Assembly: GCF_035712445.1 (NCBI RefSeq)
Contig: NZ_DASTAT010000002.1
Coordinates: forward strand, 31,530-95,529
Length of the DNA stretch: 64,000 nucleotides
Direction of reading: 5' to 3'
Source of the DNA: Oligoflexus sp.
GTDB taxonomy: Bacteria; Bdellovibrionota_B; Oligoflexia; Oligoflexales; Oligoflexaceae
The notes under the pieces were generated by a model that had not been told where the DNA came from, did not search any database, and worked only from the letters and a program-made list of their open reading frames with translations. Shown here in pieces: positions 1 to 8,454 of this stretch. Each line of letters begins with the position of its first letter. Position 1 is the first letter of the stretch. The translations under genes were made by a program, and so were the position numbers.

Positions 1-462
1 GGCCCCGGAAAGGGTCTGGCTCACATGCCCGAGCGCATCATGACTGCCGATCTCCTGAACGATCAGAGCAACCTTGCCGGCGTCCACGTCCGGTGGGAAG
101 CTGAAGACGGGTCCGGTCACGGGGGCCTCGTCATCATCCTCCTCACGGCCCGCGATCAGATGGATGCGGGGGTCGAGACTGCCTTTTTGCAATGCGAGGA
201 TCAGCTTGTTCAGATTCACCGATACCGCAGCGCGCTCCTCATCCATACTGCCGCTCGAATCCAGGGCAATGACGAGGTCCACATTTTTGGAAATCGTGAT
301 GGTATCGGTCACAGCATTGGGACCGGATGCGGCTGCATCGACGGCACCATTCACGTCACCCGATCCGCCGTCAGTGCTCGATTTTCCGCGAAAGCCGGAC
401 TTATTGCAGGCGCCTAATGCGAGGCAAAATACCAGGCAAAGCGTTAACTTGGAAGAGTTCAT
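1..462 (-). CDS. VWA-domain lipoprotein, C-terminal part outside window
   Basis: This is a minus-strand reading frame open from the ATG at 462 to the window edge, so only the first 154 residues are visible. The start gives a lipoprotein signal peptide with lipobox LGAC (Cys19), followed by a Gly/Ser/Asp-rich linker. A von Willebrand A domain then begins with the metal-ion-dependent adhesion motif DxSxS (VIALDSSGSMDEE, about residues 65-77). VWA domains bind proteins through a divalent metal, and lipid anchoring places this one in the cell envelope. It resembles the N-terminal half of the large VWA lipoprotein at 46317-48521, including the residues just after the lipobox cysteine. The ligand is unknown. 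Family confidence is high, specific role none. Confidence 0.85.
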   Translation of the reverse strand, partial: MNSSKLTLCLVFCLALGACNKSGFRGKSSTDGGSGDVNGAVDAAASGPNAVTDTITISKNVDLVIALDSSGSMDEERAAVSVNLNKLILALQKGSLDPRIHLIAGREEDDDEAPVTGPVFSFPPDVDAGKVALIVQEIGSHDALGHVSQTLSGA

Positions 463-545
463 ACACCCCTCAATCGCAGTAGAGTTGAAGCGTTATCGGC
501 ATTTTTTACAAAAAATTTAGTTTATTTTTGCATAGCTCGGGGGAT

Positions 546-573
546 GAAAAAGCCCGCGAGGTTCCGCGGGCTT
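546..573 (-). terminator. Rho-independent terminator after bcp
   Basis: A perfect 9-bp stem (arms 550-558 and 565-573) closes a 6-base loop. Read on the minus strand it is followed by five T. It lies just past the bcp stop and would end the tldD-tldE-bcp transcript. Confidence 0.85.
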
Positions 574-582
574 GAGGATTTG

Positions 583-1059
583 TCAGGCGTTTTCCTGGAT
601 CCAATCCAGCACATCATCGTGATGCGTTTTGGTATTCACCTTCGGCATCACGTGCAGGATCTTGCCATCCTTGCCAATGATGAAGGTGGAGCGGATCACG
701 CCCATGTATTCCTTCCCATAATTCTTTTTCAGGCCCCAGGCCCCATAGGCCTCGGCCACGGCATGATCAGGATCAGAGAGAAGGTCGAAGTTGAGCTTTT
801 CCTTGACGCGAAACTTATCCAGCTTGTCGGGTGTATCCGGGCTGACGCCCAGCACCGCGATGCCTTTGCTGCTGAATCTGCGCTTGCTGTCCCGAATACC
901 GCAGGCCTGGGTCGTGCAGCCCGGCGTCATGGCTTTGGGATAGAAATAAAGCACCACGATCTTATCGCCCTTGTAATCTTTCAGACTGATGGTGTCTCCA
1001 TCCTGATTCTGGAGCGAAAAAGCGGGGGCTTTGGTTCCGACTTCTAGGAAACTGCTCAT
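583..1059 (-). CDS. bcp: Thioredoxin-dependent thiol peroxidase (Bcp/PrxQ peroxiredoxin)
   Basis: A 158-residue peroxiredoxin of the usual Bcp length. These cytoplasmic enzymes reduce hydrogen and organic peroxides with electrons from thioredoxin. The active-site stretch MTPGCTTQAC holds the peroxidatic Cys48 and, five residues on, the resolving Cys53, the spacing of atypical 2-Cys Bcp proteins. The thioredoxin fold is visible in the strands around VVLYFYPK and STFIIGKDGKI. An SD-like AAAGGA precedes the ATG. It starts 18 bases after tldE on the same strand and ends at a clear terminator, so it is the last gene of a tldD-tldE-bcp unit. That is a loose stress or quality-control grouping by inference. 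Confidence 0.95.
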   Translation of the reverse strand: MSSFLEVGTKAPAFSLQNQDGDTISLKDYKGDKIVVLYFYPKAMTPGCTTQACGIRDSKRRFSSKGIAVLGVSPDTPDKLDKFRVKEKLNFDLLSDPDHAVAEAYGAWGLKKNYGKEYMGVIRSTFIIGKDGKILHVMPKVNTKTHHDDVLDWIQENA

Positions 1060-1077
1060 CCAACATCCTTTCCTGTG

Positions 1078-2427
1078 TTAACTGCCTGCGACGCTGAGTC
1101 CACCAAAACGGATCTCGGGACTGAAGAAACTCCACGACGAGCTGGGTTCCACCTTGTCACCGACGGCCTGGATCTGCTGCAGGATTTCATAGAAGTTACC
1201 CGAGAGCGTCACATCCTTCACGTACTGCTCGGTTTTGCCTCCCCGCATCAGAAGACCTTCCACCGCAAGGGAGAAATAACCCGAGATGGCGTTGGTTCCC
1301 GAATGAAGGCCTTTCAGGGAAATCACCTTAAGGACGGTGCCGCCGTAAAGGTCTTTGACTCCCGTGCGACCGGGATCGAGGACCAGCTGCGTGCTGCTCG
1401 TGCCGAGCGATCCACGGGGACCGCGGGCCCCATGTCCGGTGTTCGGCTTTTTGAAATAGCGGGCGGTGGCGCTGTTGTGGAACATGCTCTTCATCACGCC
1501 CTTTTCCACCAGCACGAGGTCTTTGCGAATCACGCCTTCATCATCGAAGCCGCTATAAGAAAAACCATCCTTATACTGAGGACAGTCGCGAATCGTGATC
1601 TCACTTGAGGCAATGCTCTGCCCCAGCTTTTCACGGTAATAGGCGGTGCCCTCCATCGCGGCCTTGGCGGAAAAGGCCCCCAGGAATGCCCCCATGAGGC
1701 TCTGCCATTCATCAATATCGAAGATCACATCATAGCGCCCGGTAGGGACGGCTTTCGCGCTCAAAAGGTTCAGGGCTGTTTCCGCGCTCTGCTTCACGCA
1801 GTAGACGGGATCCAGTCCTTGGAACGTGCGACTGACGCTGGAACCCGAATACATCGACTGCGTCGAGCCTTCGCTGGCCAGAGCCGAGGTGTAGCAGGAA
1901 AAACTGCGCTCCTTCTGATAGCAAAAGGTCCCGAGGTGATTCGCATAGAAATGCTCGCCCTCACCATCGGCATAGCCGTTATACGGCGCATTGCGTATGC
2001 GTTGGTCCCGCGTCAGGACTTCATTTTCGAGGCGCAGGGCCAGGTCGACTTTTTCCTTCACCGAGGCATCATCGGGTTGATTCATGCCCGGCTGGATTTC
2101 AATCAGGTCCTTGGGATTTTTCTGTTCGATCGCCTGGTAGGGATCGGGGCTCGAATAACGCGAGGTTTCAAGAGCCTGCTTGACGAGCAGCCTCAGGGCC
2201 GGGTCTTCCAGGGATTCACTGGCGGCGATTCCCGCCCTTTGATCCTGCAGCACGCGAATGCCGATGACCTGGGTGCTTGTCACCTTGGATTTATCGATGC
2301 GCCCCTGCTGGGCATTCAAAGAGAAGGATTTACCGCGTTCCAGGATCACATCACACTGCTGCACACCCAGATCGCGGGCCATGTCGAGGACTTTGAAACA
2401 AATGTCTCGTCCTTGTTTCCATTCCAT
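1078..2427 (-). CDS. tldE: TldE/PmbA-type subunit of the TldD/TldE metalloprotease
   Basis: A 449-residue PmbA/TldE family protein, using the ATG at 2427. An upstream in-frame start at 2514 would overlap tldD by 88 bases and adds a Gly/Arg-rich stretch foreign to the family. TldE lacks the HExxxH metal site and acts as the partner of TldD in a heterodimeric protease that degrades unfolded peptides and matures modified peptides such as microcin B17. The C-terminal half has the family glycine-rich segments (TGHGARGPRGSLGTS, KGLHSGTNAISGYFS). Its ATG overlaps the tldD stop by one base (TGATG), which predicts translational coupling and equal subunit supply. Confidence 0.92.
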   Translation of the reverse strand: MEWKQGRDICFKVLDMARDLGVQQCDVILERGKSFSLNAQQGRIDKSKVTSTQVIGIRVLQDQRAGIAASESLEDPALRLLVKQALETSRYSSPDPYQAIEQKNPKDLIEIQPGMNQPDDASVKEKVDLALRLENEVLTRDQRIRNAPYNGYADGEGEHFYANHLGTFCYQKERSFSCYTSALASEGSTQSMYSGSSVSRTFQGLDPVYCVKQSAETALNLLSAKAVPTGRYDVIFDIDEWQSLMGAFLGAFSAKAAMEGTAYYREKLGQSIASSEITIRDCPQYKDGFSYSGFDDEGVIRKDLVLVEKGVMKSMFHNSATARYFKKPNTGHGARGPRGSLGTSSTQLVLDPGRTGVKDLYGGTVLKVISLKGLHSGTNAISGYFSLAVEGLLMRGGKTEQYVKDVTLSGNFYEILQQIQAVGDKVEPSSSWSFFSPEIRFGGLSVAGS

Positions 2428-3809
2428 CAGGCTTCCCCTCCCACCAGAATTTCGTCCACCTTCAAAGCTGGCTGTCCCACGGTCACGGGAATGGAGCCGC
2501 TCACCGATCCGCACATGCCTGGAGACAGCTCCAGGTTCTGACCGACCATGGAAATTTTTCTCAAGACCTCGGGGCCTGAACCGATCAGAGTCGCACCCCG
2601 GACAGGTCTATCAATCTTGCCGTCTTTGATCAGATATGCTTCCTCGACTGCAAAGTTGAAATCACCCGTGCCCGGCGTCACGCTTCCGCCGCCCATGACT
2701 TTGGCGAAAAGGCCTTCTTTCACAGTGGACAGCATCGCTTCCACGGAATGCGGACCGGCTTCGATATAGGTGTTCCGCATGCGCGAGGCCGGTGCGAATT
2801 TATAGGACTGACGCCGGCCGGACCCGGTGCGGGCATAGCCTGTTTTCATGTGACCCAGTCGATCCACCAGGAAGGATTCCAGGCGACCATTGCGAATCAG
2901 CTGGGTTTTCTGCGTGGGCATGCCTTCATCATCCATGTTGATGGAACCCCAAAGACCTGGGATGGTTCCATCATCCACGGCGCTGACGGCTTCATGTGCG
3001 ATCATCTCGCCCATCTTGTCGTGAAAGACCGAGGCTTTTTTCTCGACCGAAGTCGTTTCCAGAAGATGGCCGCAGGCCTCATGAAAAATCACGCCGCCAA
3101 AGCCATTATCAATAATGACCGGCATTTTTCCCGCGGGACAGGGATCGGCATGCAGAACGGTCAAAGCCCTTTTCACGAGCAAATCCGCCATTTCCTGGGG
3201 GTCCAGATCGCGGGTCAATTCCCAGCCGCGCGCGCCGCCAGGACCGTGGAAGGCGCGGGCTTGCTTGCTGCCATCGGCCGCGATCGCCGTCAGGGGCAGT
3301 CGCGTGTAGTGCCTTTGATCTTCCATCGCGAGGCCTTCCGAATCAAAGACCTGCACGGTTTGCCATTTTTGAAGGCTGCCGATATCCATCTGCACGATCT
3401 TCGGATTTTTGCGGGCGTATTCATCCACCTTCAGAAGATAGGCGATCTTCTCTTCATACGCCGCGTCACGATCCAGACCGCGTTGGGCGGGCTGCCGATC
3501 GGCGGAACGCTGCACTTTAAGATTGCGGGCTTTGCCCTGCCCCGGTTTTCGATCAAGGCCGCAGATGAGCGCCACAATCCGCAGCAGCTCCTCGCGCTCG
3601 GCGATGTTGGTGTAGCCATAAACGGATTTATCGCCGAACAGCGCGCGAATACCGATGCCGAAATCAGTTCCGGTTTTTATATCTTTGACTTTTTGATCTT
3701 TGATGGCGATGACGCTGTGGACCGTTTGCTCGACATAAACGTCGACGAAATCAGCACCAAAAGAAAGCCCCTCTTGAATCAATTCCTGAGCTATCTGAAC
3801 ATCTAACAT
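2427..3809 (-). CDS. tldD: TldD catalytic subunit of the TldD/TldE metalloprotease
   Basis: A 460-residue TldD of normal length. The zinc site HEACGHLLE is present (His243, Glu244, His248 and Glu251), and the family's C-terminal Cys segment ELSPGMCGS is intact. Known TldD/TldE proteases are cytoplasmic and cut unstructured peptides threaded into a closed chamber. First gene of the tldD-tldE-bcp unit, with stop and start overlapping tldE. A third paralogue lies at 20524-22185. No peptide substrate gene is visible beside this pair. Confidence 0.95.
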   Translation of the reverse strand: MLDVQIAQELIQEGLSFGADFVDVYVEQTVHSVIAIKDQKVKDIKTGTDFGIGIRALFGDKSVYGYTNIAEREELLRIVALICGLDRKPGQGKARNLKVQRSADRQPAQRGLDRDAAYEEKIAYLLKVDEYARKNPKIVQMDIGSLQKWQTVQVFDSEGLAMEDQRHYTRLPLTAIAADGSKQARAFHGPGGARGWELTRDLDPQEMADLLVKRALTVLHADPCPAGKMPVIIDNGFGGVIFHEACGHLLETTSVEKKASVFHDKMGEMIAHEAVSAVDDGTIPGLWGSINMDDEGMPTQKTQLIRNGRLESFLVDRLGHMKTGYARTGSGRRQSYKFAPASRMRNTYIEAGPHSVEAMLSTVKEGLFAKVMGGGSVTPGTGDFNFAVEEAYLIKDGKIDRPVRGATLIGSGPEVLRKISMVGQNLELSPGMCGSVSGSIPVTVGQPALKVDEILVGGEA

Positions 3810-4002
3810 AGTTTGGCTTTACTCCATCGTGAGTGGCACAATGAGACTGAGCACTCTTCAGCCCTGAGTTTAACCAGTCCGGGCGCTTTTGGCCACAGTC
3901 ATTAAGTCGCAACGAAAAATGCGGACAGACCCGTGCCTTTGCACGGTTGCAGAGGCCCGGGGCCTTGCGTTCGTGCTGGCTCGCTCTGACGTCCCAGCCC
4001 CG

Positions 4003-4137
4003 ATGTACGACAAAATCTTTTCAATGGCATCCATGGGCGCTATCATGGCACTTATGACATTCGCAATGTTGATAGTAAAAAAGAGTTTCTTGAAGGACGG
4101 ACAGGAGATGTATTCGGAGTCGCGCAAGCGGATCTGA
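4003..4137 (+). CDS. Possible small single-span membrane protein
   Basis: The 404 bases between tldD and the next gene hold no recognisable gene. The best candidate is this 44-residue plus-strand frame. It has one hydrophobic helix rich in Met and Ala (residues about 4-22), then Lys-Lys and a charged tail. A good plus-strand terminator follows at 4174, which argues that something is transcribed rightward here. Against it, there is no convincing SD before the ATG at 4003, and the frame is open upstream to 3889 with other possible starts. It could equally be a non-coding transcript. Confidence 0.3.
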   Translation: MYDKIFSMASMGAIMALMTFAMLIVKKSFLKDGQEMYSESRKRI

Positions 4138-4173
4138 AGAAGTTCCTCAAGACCTTATAGGAAGATGGTGATA

Positions 4174-4214
4174 CAGGGCTTTCGCCGCAGCGAGAGCCCT
4201 GTTGTTTTTTATTT
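4174..4214 (+). terminator. Rho-independent terminator, plus strand
   Basis: A 7-bp stem (4174-4180 with 4195-4201), extended by 4 bp after a mismatch, is followed on the plus strand by TTGTTTTTTATTT. The minus strand lacks a T tract, so this belongs to a rightward transcript ending here. Confidence 0.65.
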
Positions 4215-4951
4215 CAACCGCGACAGCCGCGAATCACACCGAAGGTCCAGTCATCGGCGGCTTCGTTGAACTCATCACCGCAGTTCCGATCCGAAGCACC
4301 ACCGCTTGCCGAGTTGCGGTACGAGCAGGCGTCATGATCCATGCAGTCCTTGGTCCATGATGAAGGCAGCCAGCCGCCGCAGTCCGATCCGCAGCGTCCC
4401 ATGCAGCCGTATCCGCTGGGCCAGTTGGTACCGACCAGAATATTCTCGCTGACGTAACCGGCGGCCTGCGTACTCCACTCCGCTTTCACGGTCGTGTTTT
4501 TCTTGATGCAGGTGATGCCGTCATTGGTCAAAGAAAGACCTCTGTTATAGCGCTCGCTTTCGAAGGTGTAGTTGGCAGGAGCATACGACAGGTAATCGAG
4601 GATCTTATATGTGATCTGATCATCCGCAGGCGAGGCCTCGCTCAGCTGATTGGCTTGCGCGAAAGCGTCCGCAGCTTTTTTCAGGGCTGCCTTGTCCTCA
4701 TCGTTCAGCGTTGCCCCGTGACTATCGAAGGTCTTGTAACCGTCATCGCCGTAGCTGATGTCGATGGTCTTGTCTCCAACGTTGACGGTCAGATCGCGCT
4801 GATCCGATGACTCAGCCTCGCGCGAAATTGTAACGCCGCTATCACCCAGGACCTTCGCCTTGTTTTGATCGGCCGTATTTTGCGGGGAATTTTTGGGAAT
4901 GCCGCAGGCTGCCAACAGAAGGACTGGAATAGCCAAATAAAACTTAGTCAT
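4214..4951 (-). CDS. Lipoprotein with phospholipase A2-like C-terminal domain
   Basis: A 245-residue protein with a lipoprotein signal (lipobox LAAC, Cys16). The middle (residues 30-150) is acidic and unassigned. The last 70 residues are Cys-rich and look like a secretory phospholipase A2 core. There is a Ca-loop-like YGCMGRCG (181-188), then CMDHDACSY with the His206-Asp207 pair typical of PLA2 active sites, then DRNCGDEF. Such enzymes hydrolyse the sn-2 ester of phospholipids in a Ca-dependent way. The motif set also recurs in uncharacterised bacterial and fungal proteins of this kind. Activity and outer-membrane location are inferred. The gene stands alone, with no partner reading in the same direction. 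Confidence 0.7.
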   Translation of the reverse strand: MTKFYLAIPVLLLAACGIPKNSPQNTADQNKAKVLGDSGVTISREAESSDQRDLTVNVGDKTIDISYGDDGYKTFDSHGATLNDEDKAALKKAADAFAQANQLSEASPADDQITYKILDYLSYAPANYTFESERYNRGLSLTNDGITCIKKNTTVKAEWSTQAAGYVSENILVGTNWPSGYGCMGRCGSDCGGWLPSSWTKDCMDHDACSYRNSASGGASDRNCGDEFNEAADDWTFGVIRGCRG

Positions 4952-5124
4952 GAACTTTCCCTTCAGAGAAGTGATCTTCAGGTTTGAACACTTATCGGGA
5001 AGGGAGCGGCCGAAGCTGAAAGGGTGGTTTGCCGTGACCTGTAGCCTTGAAGGACCACAGGCCTATTCGGGAACGTGACAGGGTGTAAAACTCATAAGGG
5101 GGATCCGTACTCGGGCTCCCGCAG

Positions 5125-6030
5125 TCACTGGATCGCGGCGCCGGTCACAGACCAGTACTTATCACCTTGGAAAACAAGCACATCGCCGCTGACTTCCTTC
5201 TTTCCTGAATCCACGCGCATCGCGAGCTGCGTGTAGTCTTCATGTCCGGTGAGGGGAACCTTGGCCCGCGACCAGGCGAGGCTGAGGCCAGACATTTCCA
5301 GCAGCGCGACCGTTTCCTTGCCCGCGAACCAATAGCCGCCCGATTCCGTTTCCCCGGCCGCGATGATGCCTCCTTCCAAGGAAACCGGCAGAGCGCTACT
5401 GAATTGGCTCACGGAAGGGGTACCGTTGCGAATCGCCAGAATCGCGATGTTGGTATCAAGATGAAGAATGATGGTGTCGACCGCAGCATAAAGAACCCGA
5501 GCCTTCGTCCAGTCGCCTTTGATGCTCGAGGTGTTGAAGTTTTCCACCGGGACCGTACCGCCGGCAGCTTCACCGGCCTTCCTGCGCCCCAGGGTCTGGG
5601 GGCCCACGAGCCAGAATTTGCCATCGGGCAGGGTGAAAAGGCTGTAACCCGAAGGCTGAACGATCGCGGCATCCATCTGGGCCGGCGGCGCGTCGGCGGC
5701 CGCATTATAGAGCCAGGATTTGCCATCTTTACCAAAGAGCACGATCTGGGTCGTGGAGACCTTGTTCACCAGATTGATATTGGCTTTGAATTCAGGCGTC
5801 AGGCCCGCATTGTTTTTGGCCTCGGTCAGGTTCGGCCCAACGTAATCGGTTGGCTTCCCGCTATCGGTTTTCACATCACCATCGCTCTGATCCGGTGAAG
5901 CCGGCAAAGGAATGGAAGCCGCGACTTCCCCTCGACGGTTGACCGCCTCTTCCGAGCAAGCAAACGTCAATGAAAGCAGAGCCATAGCTGCAGATTTCGT
6001 CCATAAGCTTGTCAAGGCCCAGTCTCCCAT
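5125..6030 (-). CDS. Lipoprotein of unknown function
   Basis: A lipoprotein of about 300 residues with lipobox LTFAC, then an Asp/Pro/Ser-rich linker and a mostly beta-type body without a family I recognise. The frame is open to 6099. The in-frame ATG at 6030 has AGG immediately before it. A TTG at 6015 has GGGAG at eight bases and yields a cleaner signal peptide beginning MTSLWTK, so the true start may be 6015. Repeated short segments such as DGKSWLYNAA and DGKFWLVGP, each with an aromatic after DGK, hint at a beta-propeller-like repeat. That is a guess. Confidence 0.75.
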   Translation of the reverse strand: MGDWALTSLWTKSAAMALLSLTFACSEEAVNRRGEVAASIPLPASPDQSDGDVKTDSGKPTDYVGPNLTEAKNNAGLTPEFKANINLVNKVSTTQIVLFGKDGKSWLYNAAADAPPAQMDAAIVQPSGYSLFTLPDGKFWLVGPQTLGRRKAGEAAGGTVPVENFNTSSIKGDWTKARVLYAAVDTIILHLDTNIAILAIRNGTPSVSQFSSALPVSLEGGIIAAGETESGGYWFAGKETVALLEMSGLSLAWSRAKVPLTGHEDYTQLAMRVDSGKKEVSGDVLVFQGDKYWSVTGAAIQ

Positions 6031-6270
6031 CCTAATCGCATGGATTCTTATCCCTATCTTTTCGACATTTTCTAAGAGTTTCTTAACGAAAAAAACCACG
6101 GTCTTCGAAGTGAGAAAAATTTTCCTAAGTCAGATTCTTGCCGTAAAATAAGGGTTGATCCAATGTCACCCTTTAACGCCCCACAATAACTGGCTTCAAG
6201 AAGCTTGGATAAAGTCATGTCCATAAGCTTCCGATACTTTATTGAGCCCTTCCTCGAGGAGTCCCAATTG

Positions 6271-8391
6271 ATGCGCCGTTACCTGACCCACATTCTGCTG
6301 CTCGCAACAACCCTTGCAACACCGGGTAACTCATCGAAAGTTTTCGCCGATTCAGGATATGACCAAACCCTGAAGAAGGCCCTTAATACCCTGAAGGAAC
6401 AGCAGCAGGAAAAATCCCGTAACGCCCTGAATGCCCTGGCGGAACAGGTTCAGAGCGATATGGAGCCGGCCAAGCGCCTGCAGGCCGCGATCATGCTGGC
6501 CGCATTTTACTGGGACAGCAACTACCGGCTTTCGCGTACTTACCTCGGCATCGCGGAATCATTACGGAATCCCACCGTTCCCGAACTGAGCCGCTTCGAT
6601 GCGGAAATCGACCACATGAAGGTTCGTTTCCGCCATGCGGCGCTTTTGGATTTGGATACCAAGCGCGAGCTGGAAAATCAGCTGAAAGCGAATCCTCCCG
6701 AGCCGCTGCGCCTTTCCCTTGTGGAAATGCTGCTCGACACGGATGATGCCCTGAAACTGAACGCGGACTTCATTGCGGCCTATAAGCGATACTACACGGG
6801 CTATCCGCGCACGGTGCGCCGTGATCGTTTCCTGCGTAAAGCGGCTGACATTTACTATGCTCAGGGCGAGCATGCTGCTTACTTTCATCAGCTCGAAGGT
6901 CTTTTGGACCAATATCCAATCAGCGAAGAAGCGAAGGCCAGCCTGGATCGCCTGATTGAACATGCCCAGGGTAAAAAGCAGCCGTCGTATGCCTTCACCT
7001 TCCCCCTTCTGAAGAAGGTCTATCGCAATTCGTCGGCGGAGCCCGAGCAGCAAAAACGCATCCTGAGCCTGGTCGCGACCCCGATGCGTCGCACGGCCAA
7101 GGATCAGCCTCAAAAACTGGAAATCATCGATCAGATTCGCCTTTATGCCTATCTTCAACTCTACGATGAAGCTTTGACCCTGGCGCAGGCCGGTCTGAGC
7201 CAGCCGAACATCCCCCAAAAACTGCGGGATGAACTGACCAACTGGAACGCCTTCATCCTTTCTGAAAAGGGCGATCACCAGACGGCTCTGACCCGTTTCC
7301 CCACGCTCAACAAAAATGCGAGCGCGATCGAAGTCCTCTTCCAGGAATCCCAGGCCAAAAGCCTGATGAGTTCGCGGCAGTTTCCGCAGGCGGCCCAGAT
7401 CTATAGCCAGCTGATGAAGCGCAAGGATCATCCGCGCTACCGCTGGTATTACTTCTGGAACTCCCTGGCCGGTGGCAACCTCGATACCGCACGTCGTTTC
7501 ATGAGCAGCAAAGGCGAGCAGGTTTTCAATGAAACGGAATTCCGTCGCGACGCCTCCCTTTACTGGCGTGGACGCGCGGCCATCAGCGGCGGTCAGCTGG
7601 AAGAAGCGCAGCAGCTCTTTAAGAATCTGACTGAACGTCAGCAGCCCGGGTATTACGGAATGCTGGCCAAGAGCGCGCTGGCGCAAGGCCGTAAACTGGC
7701 GGAAAAAAATAAGGCCGCTGTGGCCGATTCTGAAGAAGAAGCCGCGCCGCTGAATGATGAGAGCGTGTCGCCCAAGGCCTTGCTTGCGGCATTCAAGCCG
7801 ATGGATCGCCTGGATTCGCAGGATATCAAAGCCGCGGTCACCGTTCCGGCCAGTGGCGCGAAGAACGAATCCATTCCCTTTGCCAATTATGTTTATGAGA
7901 TTGCCAAAGTCACGGCGATGGATCCCTATCTGATCCTGAGCATCATCAAATCGGAAAGCGCCTTCAATTCGCGGGCTCTTTCCACCGCCGGAGCCCAGGG
8001 CCTCATGCAGCTGATGCCCTATACCGCCGTGCGCCTCGCCCGACTGCTCGATGACCAGGATTTCCGCCTGGATCAGCTGCAGGCGGCCGATACCAATCTT
8101 CTTTATGGCAGCCTCTACCTGGCCCTGCTTCTGAACTACTATAATGGTCACGAAGTGCCTGCTGTCGCCGCGTATAACGCAGGACCCCAGGTGGTCAACA
8201 AGTGGCTGCGCGAATGCCAGAACTGTCCAGTCGATGCCTTTGTGGAATTCATTCCCTACGCGGAGACCAGAAATTACGTCAAAAAAGTACTGAACACCTA
8301 CAGCAGCTACTATCAGGCCGAGCCGCAGAGCGAGCCCAATTACCTGTATAAAGAGCTGCCCACTGAGTTCCCGGACACGCAAATCTTTTGA
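6271..8391 (+). CDS. slt: Soluble lytic murein transglycosylase (Slt70-like)
   Basis: A 706-residue periplasmic enzyme. The start at 6271 was chosen because GAGGAG lies nine bases upstream and a signal peptide follows at once; the frame is open back to 6205. Residues about 30-520 are an alpha-helical, TPR-like superhelix, as in the U-domain of Slt70. The C-terminal SLT domain carries the catalytic Glu562 in the ESAFN motif, then AGAQGLMQLMP and the AAYNAGP motif. Such enzymes cleave the MurNAc-GlcNAc bond to give 1,6-anhydro ends. A second transglycosylase of a different type lies at 16284. The gene appears to stand alone, with the next gene 63 bases on. Confidence 0.93.
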   Translation: MRRYLTHILLLATTLATPGNSSKVFADSGYDQTLKKALNTLKEQQQEKSRNALNALAEQVQSDMEPAKRLQAAIMLAAFYWDSNYRLSRTYLGIAESLRNPTVPELSRFDAEIDHMKVRFRHAALLDLDTKRELENQLKANPPEPLRLSLVEMLLDTDDALKLNADFIAAYKRYYTGYPRTVRRDRFLRKAADIYYAQGEHAAYFHQLEGLLDQYPISEEAKASLDRLIEHAQGKKQPSYAFTFPLLKKVYRNSSAEPEQQKRILSLVATPMRRTAKDQPQKLEIIDQIRLYAYLQLYDEALTLAQAGLSQPNIPQKLRDELTNWNAFILSEKGDHQTALTRFPTLNKNASAIEVLFQESQAKSLMSSRQFPQAAQIYSQLMKRKDHPRYRWYYFWNSLAGGNLDTARRFMSSKGEQVFNETEFRRDASLYWRGRAAISGGQLEEAQQLFKNLTERQQPGYYGMLAKSALAQGRKLAEKNKAAVADSEEEAAPLNDESVSPKALLAAFKPMDRLDSQDIKAAVTVPASGAKNESIPFANYVYEIAKVTAMDPYLILSIIKSESAFNSRALSTAGAQGLMQLMPYTAVRLARLLDDQDFRLDQLQAADTNLLYGSLYLALLLNYYNGHEVPAVAAYNAGPQVVNKWLRECQNCPVDAFVEFIPYAETRNYVKKVLNTYSSYYQAEPQSEPNYLYKELPTEFPDTQIF

Positions 8392-8416
8392 TTTTCAAGT
8401 CAGGCGCGGCGCTGTT

Positions 8417-8447
8417 ATCCTCGTAAGAATTCCGACGTCACGAGGAT
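8417..8447 (+). promoter_or_regulatory. Hairpin that pairs the SD of the metallophosphoesterase gene
   Basis: A perfect 8-bp inverted repeat (8417-8424 with 8440-8447) whose right arm contains the GAGGAT ribosome-binding site seven bases before the ATG at 8455. In RNA the site would be paired. There is no T tract, so it is not a simple terminator. Confidence 0.45.
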
Positions 8448-8454
8448 CTTTGAC

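Noticed and set aside
1078-2514. Longer tldE start at 2514
   Set aside because: The extra 29 residues are Gly/Arg-rich and would overlap tldD by 88 bases; the ATG at 2427 gives the normal N-terminus and an overlapping stop-start.
3870-4127. Minus-strand 85-codon frame between tldD and the PLA2-like gene
   Set aside because: No SD, no hydrophobic or domain signal, and the terminator in this gap reads the other way.
6562-8382. Minus-strand open frame of 606 codons opposite the transglycosylase gene
   Set aside because: A shadow of the reverse complement of a clear SLT-domain gene; no recognisable domain or signal.
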